This document shows positions 32,860 through 42,385 of a stretch of DNA of 64,000 nt, piece by piece; within the stretch, counting starts at the first letter, position 1, and each line of letters opens with the position of its first letter. Source of the DNA: Mycolicibacterium sp. BiH015 (GTDB lineage Bacteria > Actinomycetota > Actinomycetes > Mycobacteriales > Mycobacteriaceae); NCBI RefSeq assembly GCF_027706845.1, contig NZ_JAQGCZ010000009.1, positions 124,001-188,000 on the forward strand, in the 5' to 3' direction. The notes below the pieces were generated by a model. That model had not been told where the DNA came from. It made no database searches and was given only the letters and a program-made list of their open reading frames with translations. Made by a program: the position numbers and the translations under genes.

Positions 32860-34265
32860 CGTACTGCCAGCAAATCGGCGGCCACACCTATCAGTTCGAC
32901 GGGCTGGTCGAGGTGATGGCCAAGGCGACGCCGCTGCGCTCCGGCGACCAACTGGCCGGGTGCGCTGCCGAGTCGGACGCCGAAAGGGCAGCTGCGGCTT
33001 GGGTTCTCGCCGACCTTCCGCTGACGACGTTCCTGGACGAGCAGGTCGTTCCCTACGAAATCGACGACGTCACCCGCCTGATCATCGACACCCATGATCG
33101 GGCCGCCTTCGCACCCATCGCCCATCTCACCGTGGGTGGATTCCGGGACTGGTTGCTGGACAGCGCATCTCGACCGGACAGCGCCGAGCGCATCGCGGCG
33201 GTCACCACAGGACTGACGCCGGAGATGGTGGCCGCGGTGTCGAAGATCATGCGCAATCAAGATCTGATCGCCGTCGCCGGCGCCATCACCGTCCATGCGG
33301 CGTTCCGCACATCGATCGGCGTCCCCGGCACGCTGGCCACCCGCCTGCAGCCCAACCATCCGACCGACGACCCCCGCGGGATCGCGGCGGCGACCCTCGA
33401 CGGTCTGCTGATGGGGTGCGGCGACGCGGTGATCGGCATCAACCCGGCGACCGACTCACCGCATGCGACGTCGGATCTGTTGCATCTGCTCGACGACATC
33501 CGTCGACGGTTCGACATTCCGATGCAGTCGTGTGTGCTCACCCACGTGACGACGACGATGGATCTCATCGAGCGGGGCGCCCCGGTCGACCTGGTCTTCC
33601 AGTCGATCGCCGGAACACAAGGCGCCAACGCGAGTTTCGGCATCACGCTGCCGATGTTGCGGGAAGCCGACGAGGCAGGCCGTTCGCTGGGCCGGGGCAC
33701 CGTCGGCGGCAATGTCATGTATCTCGAGACCGGGCAGGGATCGGCCTTGTCGGCGGGCGCGCATCTGGGCACCGGCGGAAAGCCCGTCGACCAGCAGACC
33801 CTGGAGACCCGCGCTTACGCGGTTGCCCGATCCCTGAACCCGTTGCTGGTGAACACCGTTGTCGGCTTCATCGGACCCGAGTACCTCTACGACGGCAAGC
33901 AGATCGTCAGAGCCGGCCTGGAAGACCACTTCTGCGGCAAGCTCCTCGGACTGCCGATGGGTGTCGACGTCTGCTACACCAACCACGCCGAAGCCGACCA
34001 GGACGACATGGACACCCTGCTCACGCTTCTCGCGGTGGCCGGCGCCGCCTTCGTCATCACGGTGCCCGGGGCCGACGACGTCATGCTCGGCTATCAGAGT
34101 CTGGCGTTCCACGACGCGCTCTACGTGCGTAAGGCCCTGGGCCTGCGCCCGGCGCCGGAGTTCGAGGCGTGGTTGGCCCGGCTGGGGATGGCCGACGGCG
34201 AGGGCCGCATTCTCCCGGTCGACCCTGCCGCCTCTCCCCTGCTGGCCCTGGCGGCCGGTCGATGA
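32856..34265 (+). CDS. eutB: Ethanolamine ammonia-lyase large subunit
   Basis: Catalytic subunit (469 residues) of the adenosylcobalamin-dependent enzyme converting ethanolamine to acetaldehyde and ammonia. Family segments are intact, including AHLTVGGFRDWLLD, FQSIAGTQGANASFGI (near residue 250) and the cobalamin-contact region FCGKLLGLPMGVDVCYTNHAEADQDD. The length is standard. It overlaps both the permease and eutC genes by 4 bases (ATGA). No reactivase (eutA), aldehyde dehydrogenase or shell genes follow, so acetaldehyde must be handled by enzymes encoded elsewhere. Confidence 0.95.
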   Translation: MTYCQQIGGHTYQFDGLVEVMAKATPLRSGDQLAGCAAESDAERAAAAWVLADLPLTTFLDEQVVPYEIDDVTRLIIDTHDRAAFAPIAHLTVGGFRDWLLDSASRPDSAERIAAVTTGLTPEMVAAVSKIMRNQDLIAVAGAITVHAAFRTSIGVPGTLATRLQPNHPTDDPRGIAAATLDGLLMGCGDAVIGINPATDSPHATSDLLHLLDDIRRRFDIPMQSCVLTHVTTTMDLIERGAPVDLVFQSIAGTQGANASFGITLPMLREADEAGRSLGRGTVGGNVMYLETGQGSALSAGAHLGTGGKPVDQQTLETRAYAVARSLNPLLVNTVVGFIGPEYLYDGKQIVRAGLEDHFCGKLLGLPMGVDVCYTNHAEADQDDMDTLLTLLAVAGAAFVITVPGADDVMLGYQSLAFHDALYVRKALGLRPAPEFEAWLARLGMADGEGRILPVDPAASPLLALAAGR

Positions 34266-35014
34266 CGGCGGAAGCAGACCTTCCCGCCGACGACGTGTGG
34301 GCGCCGCTGCGCCAGAGCACCCAGGCGCGAATCGGGTTGGGCCGCAGCGGCAATGCGTTACCGTCACGGCGGGTGCTCGAGTTCAAGGCGGCCCATTCGG
34401 CGGCGCGCGATGCGGTGCACGTCCCGGTCGACGCACAGGCACTCGCATCCGAGGTCGAGGCCCTCGGTCTGGGAACACCGACGCTCGTGCGCAGCCGGGC
34501 CGCCGACCGCAGCGAGTATCTGCGGCGCCCAGATCTCGGTCGTGCGCCGGCAGACCTGAGCGCGGTGCCGCACTGCGGCGCCGACGTCGGCGTCGTGCTC
34601 GCCGACGGCCTGTCTCCGCGGGCGCTGGCCGAGCACGGCACCAACCTGCTGGCAGCGCTTGCCGGCGAACTCGGCGGCGCCTATCGGCTGGCGCCCCCGG
34701 TGATCGCCACGCAGGCGCGGGTAGCGCTCGGAGACCATATCGGTGCCGCACTCGGGGTGAGCACACTGTTGATGGTCATCGGCGAACGCCCCGGACTGTC
34801 GGTCGCCGACAGCCTGGGGATCTACCTGACCCACCAACCCCGACCGGGCCGCACGGATGCCGACCGCAACTGCATCTCGAACATCCACCCGCCAGGGGGC
34901 CTCGACTACGCCACCGCGGCCCGCATCGCGGCGGCTCTGGTGACCGGTGCGCGCAGGCTGGGGAGGTCCGGCGTCGACCTGAAGGACAGTTCGCGCGCCG
35001 AGCTCGAAGCCTGA
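34262..35014 (+). CDS. eutC: Ethanolamine ammonia-lyase small subunit
   Basis: Small subunit (250 residues) that helps bind the cobalamin cofactor. Recognisable segments are QARIGLGRSGNALP near the N-terminus, RSRAADRSEYLRRPDLGR near residue 80, VIGERPGLS near 180 and NCISNIHPPGG near 205. The start overlaps the eutB stop (ATGA). Its TGA directly abuts the stop codon of the convergent lipoprotein gene at 35015, with no spacer. Confidence 0.94.
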   Translation: MTAEADLPADDVWAPLRQSTQARIGLGRSGNALPSRRVLEFKAAHSAARDAVHVPVDAQALASEVEALGLGTPTLVRSRAADRSEYLRRPDLGRAPADLSAVPHCGADVGVVLADGLSPRALAEHGTNLLAALAGELGGAYRLAPPVIATQARVALGDHIGAALGVSTLLMVIGERPGLSVADSLGIYLTHQPRPGRTDADRNCISNIHPPGGLDYATAARIAAALVTGARRLGRSGVDLKDSSRAELEA

Positions 35015-35677
35015 CTACGCCGTCGTGTTGGCCAGCCGCTCGATGCGCTCAAGCGCTTCCTGGGCGAGACCGACGACGTCGAAGCCCGGGGACGCGCCGC
35101 ACGTCGTGATCTCGATGGCGGCGTTGTGGGCCGCGACGAACAGGTTGTCGCAGTTCCAGTCGAACGCCCGCAGGGACCACAGCACGCTGCCGTCGGGCGC
35201 CTCCGTGGGCGACGATTGCACCTCGAAGGCGTACAGGCGATCACGCATGGTGGTGACTGACACGGTGGTGCCCGTGCATTCGTCGATGGCCTCTCGCACC
35301 GCTTGCAGGGCGGCGGCGGGATCGAACTCGGCCCGGTACACCGCGACCATTTCTTCCACGAAGTACTGTCCGTCGTCGCTGGTCCAGTGGCCCCCGTCGG
35401 TGGCGAGAGGCCGCCCCGCCTCGATGAACGGCGGGTCGACCTCCCGGGCCAGGCCTGCGCACCGCTGCGGTTCGGCGACGACGAACAGGTTGCCGTCCTC
35501 CCCGATCACCTTCGGGCTGAGCAGGTCGACCACCTGCAGCGTGCCGATCGGGGCGGCAAGGGACTCAGGCCTTGCCTGCGGCTGATCGACGTGGCGCACG
35601 CAGCCACCGAGCAGCGCGACGAGGCAGGCGATCACTGCGAGCTCAGCCGCCACCACCCGCCGCGCTGCCGAGGTCAT
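35015..35677 (-). CDS. Lipoprotein with PknH-sensor-like extracellular domain
   Basis: A 220-residue precursor. The lipoprotein signal has lipobox LLGGC (Cys26). The mature domain contains the paired cysteines typical of the PknH-like extracellular sensor family (QRCAGL, DECTGTT, DWNCDN, TTCGAS), which form two disulfides in known structures. It is anchored outside the membrane and may bind a ligand. The start overlaps the tex stop by 4 bases, so it is second in a tex-lipoprotein unit. Confidence 0.75.
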   Translation of the reverse strand: MTSAARRVVAAELAVIACLVALLGGCVRHVDQPQARPESLAAPIGTLQVVDLLSPKVIGEDGNLFVVAEPQRCAGLAREVDPPFIEAGRPLATDGGHWTSDDGQYFVEEMVAVYRAEFDPAAALQAVREAIDECTGTTVSVTTMRDRLYAFEVQSSPTEAPDGSVLWSLRAFDWNCDNLFVAAHNAAIEITTCGASPGFDVVGLAQEALERIERLANTTA

Positions 35678-38007
35678 CGTCCGAAGCCGGCGTCGCGTAG
35701 CGCCTGCGCCATGGACCCGCTGGGACGCTTGGCGTCGCGACCGCTGGACTTGTTGGCGCGCTGAGGTTTTCGCGGCGCGCTGCGGGGCCGCTCGTCTTTG
35801 CGCGGCGCGCGGCCGGGTTTCGCTTCGTCGTTGAGGCGAAGGGTGAGCCCGATTCGCTGCCGCTCCACGTCGACGTCGACGACCTTGACACGCACCACCT
35901 GACCTGACCTCACCACCTCATGGGGGTCGGAGACGTAGCGGTCGGCCATGGCAGAGACGTGCACGAGTCCATCTTGGTGCACCCCGACGTCGACGAACGC
36001 CCCGAAAGCGGCCACATTCGTGACCACACCTTCCAGCACCATGCCGACCTTCAGGTCGGCGACCTTCTCGACACCGGCCGCGAATGTGGCGGTGGTGAAC
36101 ACCGGCCTCGGGTCGCGCCCCGGCTTCTCCAGCTCGCCGAGAATGTCGGTGACAGTCGGAATGCCGAACCTCTCGTCTGCGAAATCTGCGGGCCGCAGGG
36201 CGCGCAGGGCGCGCTCGTCACCGATGATCTCACCGAGCGTCACCCCTGCCCGGTCGAGGATCCGCCGGACAACCGGGTAGGACTCCGGATGAACCCCGGA
36301 CGCGTCGAGCGGATCCTCGCCGTCGCGGATCCTCAGGAATCCCGCACACTGCTCGAACGCTTTGGGGCCCAGACGCGGAACATCGAGCAGCGCGCGCCGG
36401 TTGCGGAACCGTCCCGTCTGGTCTCGATACGCGACGATCGCCTCGGCCAGCGATTCGGTGATCCCCGAAACGCGGGACAGCAGCGGCACCGACGCCGTGT
36501 TGAGGTCCACCCCGACCGCGTTCACCGCGTCCTCGACGACCGCACCCAGGCTTTTGGCCAAGGTGCCCGGGGCCACGTCGTGTTGATACTGGCCCACGCC
36601 GATCGACTTCGGCTCGATCTTGACCAGCTCCGCCAGCGGATCCTGCAGGCGGCGGGCGATCGACACGGCACCGCGCAGCGTGACGTCGAGTTCGGGCAAC
36701 TCGTGCGCCGCGTAGGCCGACGCCGAGTACACCGATGCGCCGGCCTCACTGACGATCGCCTTTGCGGGCGCCGACGCGCCCGAACTCCGGATGTCTGAGA
36801 TGAGTTCGGTTGCCAGAGCGTCAGTCTCGCGGGAGGCGGTGCCGTTGCCGATCGCGATCAACTCGACTCCGTGCCGGGCCACCAACGCGGCCAGCGTGGC
36901 TTTGGCGGCATCCCAGTGCTTCTGGGGCTGGTGCGGGAATATTGCGCAGGTGTCGACGACCTTGCCGGTGCCGTCGACGACCGCGACCTTGACACCGGTC
37001 CGAAACCCCGGATCGAGGCCCATCGTGGTGCGGTTGCCCGCGGGCGCCGCGAGAAGAAGATCCTTGAGGTTCTTGGCGAACACCGTGACGGCGTCCTGCT
37101 CGGCGCGCATCCGCAGCCGGACACGTGCGTCGACCGATGCCGACACCGACAGCCGGGTACGCCATGCGAAGCCGACAGTGGCCGCCAGCCATGGTGTGGC
37201 CGCTGCTCCGGCGGTCAGGTCCACTCCGAGGGCGTCGGCGATCATCGCCTGGTATTGGGTGTCCTCGCCGCCGTCGAGAGCCAGAGCGAGCGCCTGTTCC
37301 TTTTCGCCGCGCAGCACAGCGAGCACCCGGTGCGACGGCATCGTCGCCAGCGGCTCGGTGTGGTCGAAGTAGTCGCGGAATTTCTGCGTCTTCTCCGAAG
37401 ACGACGCGTCGTCGGAGGCGGGCCGGGTGCGTACCGAACCCTGTTCCCAGAAGCGCTCGCGCAGGCCCCCGACGAGTTCGGCGTCTTCAGCGGCACGTTC
37501 GACGATGATGTGCCGTGCGCCGTCGAGTGCCGCCGCGACATCGGGGACGTCGCCGGAGACGAACTCCGCAGCCGCATCTTCGGGAACCTGCGTCGGGTCC
37601 GCCAGCAGCCGCTCGGCCAGTGGCTCGAGCCCGGCTTCCCTGGCGATCTGAGCCCTGGTGCGGCGCTTGGGCTTGTAGGGCAGGTAGATGTCCTCCACCC
37701 GGGCTTTGGTGTCGGCAGCCATCAGTGCGGCGGTCAGCTCGGCGGTGAGCTTGCCCTGCTCCTTGATGGAGGCCAGCACCGCGTTTCGCCGTTCGTCGAG
37801 TTCGCGCAGATAGCCGAGACGTTCCTCCAGCAACCGTAATTGTCCGTCGTCGAGACTGCCGGTGGCCTCCTTGCGGTAGCGGGCGATGAACGGCACGGTG
37901 GCACCTTCGTCGAGCAGCCGCACCGCCGAGGCCACCTGGTTCTCCGCCACCGCCAGTTCCTCAGCGAGACGGGCAATTACAGAATCGATCGCGGCAGACA
38001 AGATCAC
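35674..38007 (-). CDS. tex: Tex family RNA-binding transcription accessory protein
   Basis: A 777-residue nucleic-acid-binding protein. It has the Tex N-terminal helical domain (ATVPFIARYRKEATGSLDD near residue 40), a YqgF-like nuclease-fold domain (TTMGLDPGFRTGVKVAVVD near 335), helix-hairpin-helix motifs (LNTASVPLLSRVSGI near 500) and a C-terminal S1 domain (GMVLEGVVTNVAAFGAFVDV near 645), then a basic tail with APRKDERPRSAPRKP. The GTG at 38007 was taken as start; a start at 38037 is possible. It is divergent from the TPP-enzyme gene. Confidence 0.93.
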   Translation of the reverse strand: MILSAAIDSVIARLAEELAVAENQVASAVRLLDEGATVPFIARYRKEATGSLDDGQLRLLEERLGYLRELDERRNAVLASIKEQGKLTAELTAALMAADTKARVEDIYLPYKPKRRTRAQIAREAGLEPLAERLLADPTQVPEDAAAEFVSGDVPDVAAALDGARHIIVERAAEDAELVGGLRERFWEQGSVRTRPASDDASSSEKTQKFRDYFDHTEPLATMPSHRVLAVLRGEKEQALALALDGGEDTQYQAMIADALGVDLTAGAAATPWLAATVGFAWRTRLSVSASVDARVRLRMRAEQDAVTVFAKNLKDLLLAAPAGNRTTMGLDPGFRTGVKVAVVDGTGKVVDTCAIFPHQPQKHWDAAKATLAALVARHGVELIAIGNGTASRETDALATELISDIRSSGASAPAKAIVSEAGASVYSASAYAAHELPELDVTLRGAVSIARRLQDPLAELVKIEPKSIGVGQYQHDVAPGTLAKSLGAVVEDAVNAVGVDLNTASVPLLSRVSGITESLAEAIVAYRDQTGRFRNRRALLDVPRLGPKAFEQCAGFLRIRDGEDPLDASGVHPESYPVVRRILDRAGVTLGEIIGDERALRALRPADFADERFGIPTVTDILGELEKPGRDPRPVFTTATFAAGVEKVADLKVGMVLEGVVTNVAAFGAFVDVGVHQDGLVHVSAMADRYVSDPHEVVRSGQVVRVKVVDVDVERQRIGLTLRLNDEAKPGRAPRKDERPRSAPRKPQRANKSSGRDAKRPSGSMAQALRDAGFGR

Positions 38008-38065
38008 GCGCGGAACCCTACCCAACCAGGCGGACAACCCCGCTTCGGGACACGGGCGCCGGCCG

Positions 38066-38090
38066 AGTTTGAGCGCGCCGCCCCGGGGTA
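38066..38090 (+). promoter_or_regulatory. SigF-type promoter of the TPP enzyme gene
   Basis: AGTTT at 38066-38070, 15-base spacer, GGGTA at 38086-38090. It matches the mycobacterial SigF layout GGTTT-N15-GGGTA with one -35 mismatch. Transcription would start close to the ATG at 38103, giving a very short leader. Confidence 0.55.
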
Positions 38091-38102
38091 GCCGCCACGT
38101 GC

Positions 38103-39890
38103 ATGAGCACCGATGTCGCCGATTTCATCCTCGATCGCCTCCGCCAATGGAATGTGACCCACATCTTCGGCTACCCCGGCGACGGAATCAACGGTCTGAT
38201 CTCGGCACTGGGACGCGCCGACGATGACCCGAAGTTCGTCCAGACCAGGCACGAGGAGATGGCCGCTTTCGCCGCGGTGGGTTACGCGAAGTTCTCCGGC
38301 GAGGTCGGCGTCTGCATGGCCACCTCGGGACCTGGGGCCATTCATCTGCTCAACGGTCTCTACGACGCCAAGCTCGACCACGTTCCCGTGGTGGCCGTCA
38401 TCGGCCAGACTGCGCGCACCGCCATGGGCGGCAGCTATCAGCAGGAGGTCGACCTGCAGGCGCTGTTCGCCGACGTCGCCAGCGACTATGTCGTCGAGGT
38501 CAACGCGTCTGCGCAACTCCCGGCTGTCCTGGACCGTGCGATCCGGACCGCCAGGACCCGCCGCGCCCCGACCGTGGTCATCGTGCCGTCGGATCTGCAG
38601 GAGGAGACCTACGAGCCGCCCGAGCACCAGTTCAAGCATGTTCCGTCGAGCGATCCCGGCGATGTCGTCGGCATCATCACACCCTCGGAGGCCCAGGTAC
38701 GACACGCCGCGGAGATTCTCAACGAGGGCGAGCGGGTGGCGATCCTGATCGGTCAGGGCGCCAGGGGTGCCCGTGAAGAGGTCGTCGAGGTGGCCCGCCT
38801 GACCGGCGCCGGAATCGCAAAAGCGTTGCTGGGCAAGGACGTCCTCTCCGACGACCTTCCGTTCGTCACCGGGGCGATCGGGCTCCTGGGCACGCGGCCG
38901 AGCTACGAGCTGATGCGCGACTGCGACACGTTGCTGATCGTGGGCTCGAACTTCCCCTACACGCAGTTTCTTCCCGAGTTCGGTCAGGCCCGCGCCGTCC
39001 AGATCGACAGCGACGGGACGTCGATCGGGATGCGCTATCCCACCGAACTCAACATCGTCGCCGACGCCCGGGCGACTCTGGCAGCGCTGCTGCCCCATCT
39101 ACGGCCCAAGGCCGACAGCGCGTGGCGAGACACCGTCGAGAAGAACGTGCAGCGGTGGTGGTCGGTGATCGAGGAGCAGAGCACCACCTCCGCGCAGCCG
39201 GTGAATCCGATGAGGGTGGCATGGGAACTGTCGAAGAGGTTGCCTGCCAACGCGATCGTGACCGCCGACTCCGGGTCGTCGACCACGTGGTATGCCCGCT
39301 GTGTGAGGTTCACCGACGGTGTGCACGGCTCGGTGTCCGGCACACTCGCGACGATGGGGTGTGCGGTCCCCTACGCCCTCGGCGCGAAGTTCGCCCATCC
39401 GGACCGTCCCGTCGTCGCCTTCGTCGGCGACGGGGCCATGCAGATGAACGGTCTCGCCGAACTGCTCACCATCAACCGCTACCGCCGGGAATGGGATGAG
39501 CTTCCGTTCGTCGTCTGCGTGTTCGGCAACGGCGATCTCAACCAGGTCACATGGGAGCTGCGGGCCATGGGCGGGGCGCCGAAGTTCGAGGAGTCCCAGA
39601 GCCTTCCCGCGGTCAGCTATGCAGAGGTGGCGCGCGCGATGGGCATCGATGCGATGACGGTCGAGTGCGAAGCCGATCTGGCCGCTGCCTGGGACTGGGC
39701 GCTGAGCGCCCCGGGTCCCACGCTGCTCGACGTGCGCTGCGATCCGGAGGTTCCTCCGATCCCGCCGCACGTCACGGTCGACCAGATGCTGAACATGACG
39801 CAGGCAGTCGGCAAGGGCGATCCCGGCGCCCGCCACCTCATCTATCAGACGATCAAGACCAAGGCCGCCGAGCTCTTCACCCGCAACTAG
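38103..39890 (+). CDS. Pyruvate-oxidase/acetolactate-synthase-type TPP-dependent enzyme
   Basis: A 595-residue thiamine diphosphate enzyme. The Pyr domain has FGYPGDGINGL (about 22-32) and the catalytic Glu in TRHEEMAAF (51-52). There is a central domain, and a PP domain with the TPP/Mg motif GDGAMQMNGL...GNGDLNQVTWE near residues 443-482. The pattern fits pyruvate oxidase or pyruvate:quinone oxidoreductase (PoxB-like) better than acetolactate synthase, but the product is not certain. It carries a SigF-type promoter just upstream and precedes the catalase gene by 73 bases, so it belongs to the stress island. Confidence 0.85.
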   Translation: MSTDVADFILDRLRQWNVTHIFGYPGDGINGLISALGRADDDPKFVQTRHEEMAAFAAVGYAKFSGEVGVCMATSGPGAIHLLNGLYDAKLDHVPVVAVIGQTARTAMGGSYQQEVDLQALFADVASDYVVEVNASAQLPAVLDRAIRTARTRRAPTVVIVPSDLQEETYEPPEHQFKHVPSSDPGDVVGIITPSEAQVRHAAEILNEGERVAILIGQGARGAREEVVEVARLTGAGIAKALLGKDVLSDDLPFVTGAIGLLGTRPSYELMRDCDTLLIVGSNFPYTQFLPEFGQARAVQIDSDGTSIGMRYPTELNIVADARATLAALLPHLRPKADSAWRDTVEKNVQRWWSVIEEQSTTSAQPVNPMRVAWELSKRLPANAIVTADSGSSTTWYARCVRFTDGVHGSVSGTLATMGCAVPYALGAKFAHPDRPVVAFVGDGAMQMNGLAELLTINRYRREWDELPFVVCVFGNGDLNQVTWELRAMGGAPKFEESQSLPAVSYAEVARAMGIDAMTVECEADLAAAWDWALSAPGPTLLDVRCDPEVPPIPPHVTVDQMLNMTQAVGKGDPGARHLIYQTIKTKAAELFTRN

Positions 39891-39893
39891 GTG

Positions 39894-39918
39894 AGTTTGG
39901 CCGCAGCAGTGGCGGGTA
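39894..39918 (+). promoter_or_regulatory. SigF-type promoter of the catalase gene
   Basis: AGTTT at 39894-39898, 15-base spacer, GGGTA at 39914-39918, followed by TT. One -35 mismatch to GGTTT-N15-GGGTA. It lies 45 bases before the catalase ATG at 39964, whose ribosome site is GGAGG. Confidence 0.6.
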
Positions 39919-39963
39919 TTGCGCGAGGCTGGATCACCAGCCCGACCAGTGTGGAGGTAACAG

Positions 39964-42111
39964 ATGCCTGCTGCGCGCAAGCGTGATCAATCCGCCCCTG
40001 CCGCCGTCAGCCCGACCGGAGCCTCGAAAGTCGCTGCGGAGCACGATGATCCGCGGGCACAATCCGGCCGCTATCTGACCACCGCGCAGGGTGTGCGGTT
40101 GCCCGACACCGACCACTCGCTCAAGGCAGGCTCGCGCGGCCCCACGCTGATGGAGGACTTCCATCTGCGGGAGAAGATCACCCACTTCGACCACGAACGC
40201 ATCCCGGAGCGTGTCGTGCACGCCAGAGGCGCTGCCGCGCATGGTTTCTTCGAGGCCTACGGCAACGCGGCGTCGATCACCCGGGCGGCGTTCCTGGGCA
40301 AGAAGGGCACAAAGACTGACGTCTTCTGCCGATTCTCGACGGTTCTGGGCTCGCGCGGCTCCGCGGACACCGTTCGCGACACCCGCGGTTTCGCGGTGAA
40401 GTTCTACACCGACGAGGGCGTGTTCGACCTGGTGGGCAACAACATCCCGGTGTTCTTCATCCAAGACGGCATCAAGTTCCCCGACATCATCCACGCGGGA
40501 AAGCCGCATCCGGATCGCGAGATCCCGCAGGCGCAGTCTGCCCATGACCCGTTCTGGGATTTCGTCTCGCTACACACCGAAGCCACTCACCACGTGTTCT
40601 GGAACATGAGCGACCGCGGCATTCCACGGTCTTACCGGACAATGGAGGGGTTCGGCGTTCACACGTTCCGTCTCGTGAACGCCAAGGGCGACACGAGTCT
40701 CGTCAAGTTCCACTGGAAACCCGTTGCCGGCGTTCACTCTCTGGTGTGGGAAGAGGCTCAATTGGCAGCCGGGTTCGATCCTGATTTTCACCGGCGCGAC
40801 ATGGCCGACGGGATCGAGGCGGGCGCACCACTGGAATACGAACTGGGCGTCCAGGTGATGCTTGACGACGGGACTGAAACCTACGAGGGCATCGATCTGC
40901 TCGACCCGACGAAGATCGTCCCCGAGGAGCTCGTTCCCGTGCAGCTGATCGGCAAGCTCACGCTGGACCGCAATCCCACCAACTACTTCGCCGAGACCGA
41001 GCAGGTTGCCTTCCATACCGGCAACCTCGTCCCGGGTATCGAGGTCACCAACGATCCGCTGATGCAGGCGAGGCTGTTCTCTTACCTGGACACACAATTG
41101 ACGCGGTTGGGCGGGCCGAACTTCACGCAGCTTCCGATCAACCGTCCGCGTTGCCCCGTCAATGACATGCTGCGCGACGGCATGCATCAAACGGCCATTC
41201 ACACGGGACAGGCGCCCTACCGCCCGAACAGCATCGACGGCGGGGAGCCGTTGGTGGCCGACGCCGACGAGGGCGGATATGTCCAGACGCCGCGGCCGGT
41301 CGAGGGCCGGGTGGGACGCGTGGCACCGGCGTCGTTCGACGATCACTTCACTCAGGCGGCGATGTTCTACCGCTCGCTGACCAAGATCGAGCAGGACCAC
41401 ATCGCGGAGGCGTTCACGTTCGAATTGGGCAAGTGCTACGAACAGGCGATCAAGGAGCGTCAGCTCGAGGTGCTGGCCAACGTCGATGCCGACCTGTCCG
41501 CTCAGGTGGCTTTGGGTCTCGGACTCCCTGCGCCGCAGGGCCGCCCGCCCGCCGAGGTGACGCTCTCGCCGTCGCTGTCTCAGGTGGTGACCACTCCGGG
41601 GCCGGTCGCGGGGCGCAAAGTCGCGATCATCGCCGACGAAGATTCCGACCTCGCCGGCGTGGCGAAACTCACCAAGGCGCTGGACAAGGCCGGCGTGGTG
41701 GCCATGGTGGTGGCGCCAGAGGGCGGCCGCCTGAAGTCGGGTCGGCGCACGCTCGTCGTCGAGCGGACGTTCGACACGGCGCGGTCGATCGAGTTCGATG
41801 CGGTGGTCGTCGCCGGGGGCGCACTGGCGCGCGCCGACATCAAGGCGGTTATCCTTCTTCACGAAATGCTCCGGCACTGCAAGCCTCTGGCTGCATGGGG
41901 TGACGGCCGCACGGCGCTGGCGAACATGGATATCAGCCTCGACGATCCGGGCGTCCTGGTGTCGGACGACGTTTCGTCAGCCTTCGGAGAAGAGTTGCTG
42001 GCCGCCCTCGGACTGCACCGGGTGTGGGCGCGCGCCGAGTCCGTGATGTCGTCTGCGGTGGCACCGGTGCGCGTCAAAGCGGCCCCGACTCGGCGGTCGC
42101 GCAAGCGCTGA
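39964..42111 (+). CDS. katE: Large-subunit catalase with C-terminal DJ-1/GATase-like domain
   Basis: Heme catalase removing hydrogen peroxide, of the HPII clade. It is 715 residues long, with distal His86 in RVVHARGAAAHG, the distal Asn in FDLVGNNIPVFF (near residue 160) and the proximal heme Tyr in RLFSYLDTQLTRLG (near 378). From about residue 545 a class-I glutamine-amidotransferase/DJ-1-like domain follows (GRKVAIIADEDSDLAGV), characteristic of large catalases. GGAGG precedes the ATG, with a SigF-type promoter upstream, so expression in stationary phase or stress is likely. Confidence 0.95.
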   Translation: MPAARKRDQSAPAAVSPTGASKVAAEHDDPRAQSGRYLTTAQGVRLPDTDHSLKAGSRGPTLMEDFHLREKITHFDHERIPERVVHARGAAAHGFFEAYGNAASITRAAFLGKKGTKTDVFCRFSTVLGSRGSADTVRDTRGFAVKFYTDEGVFDLVGNNIPVFFIQDGIKFPDIIHAGKPHPDREIPQAQSAHDPFWDFVSLHTEATHHVFWNMSDRGIPRSYRTMEGFGVHTFRLVNAKGDTSLVKFHWKPVAGVHSLVWEEAQLAAGFDPDFHRRDMADGIEAGAPLEYELGVQVMLDDGTETYEGIDLLDPTKIVPEELVPVQLIGKLTLDRNPTNYFAETEQVAFHTGNLVPGIEVTNDPLMQARLFSYLDTQLTRLGGPNFTQLPINRPRCPVNDMLRDGMHQTAIHTGQAPYRPNSIDGGEPLVADADEGGYVQTPRPVEGRVGRVAPASFDDHFTQAAMFYRSLTKIEQDHIAEAFTFELGKCYEQAIKERQLEVLANVDADLSAQVALGLGLPAPQGRPPAEVTLSPSLSQVVTTPGPVAGRKVAIIADEDSDLAGVAKLTKALDKAGVVAMVVAPEGGRLKSGRRTLVVERTFDTARSIEFDAVVVAGGALARADIKAVILLHEMLRHCKPLAAWGDGRTALANMDISLDDPGVLVSDDVSSAFGEELLAALGLHRVWARAESVMSSAVAPVRVKAAPTRRSRKR

Positions 42112-42385
42112 TCTGGCACGCAGCGAAGTGAGTCAGCCTCTCCCTGCACGTTTCGGGGCGGCCGCAACCTGTAGGTGTTCGCTTTGCGGACAGGCGCGCC
42201 AGCAACATTTCGCTTAACGGGCTGTGCGAGCTCCCCGGTGTATGGCACCATCTGCCAGACACATTCCCGTCACATGGACGAAAGGTGCTGGTGGACTTGA
42301 CAATCGTGGCTTCTGGCAACGCTTCTGTCGCGCCCGTACCTATGCCCGCCGGAGACCGGGTGTATCGGTAGCCCTCCGAGTACCG

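Noticed and set aside
38103..39890. Acetolactate synthase (ilvB)
   Set aside because: The pattern and neighbours (catalase, SigF-type promoter, no ilvN/ilvC) favour a pyruvate-oxidase-type enzyme.
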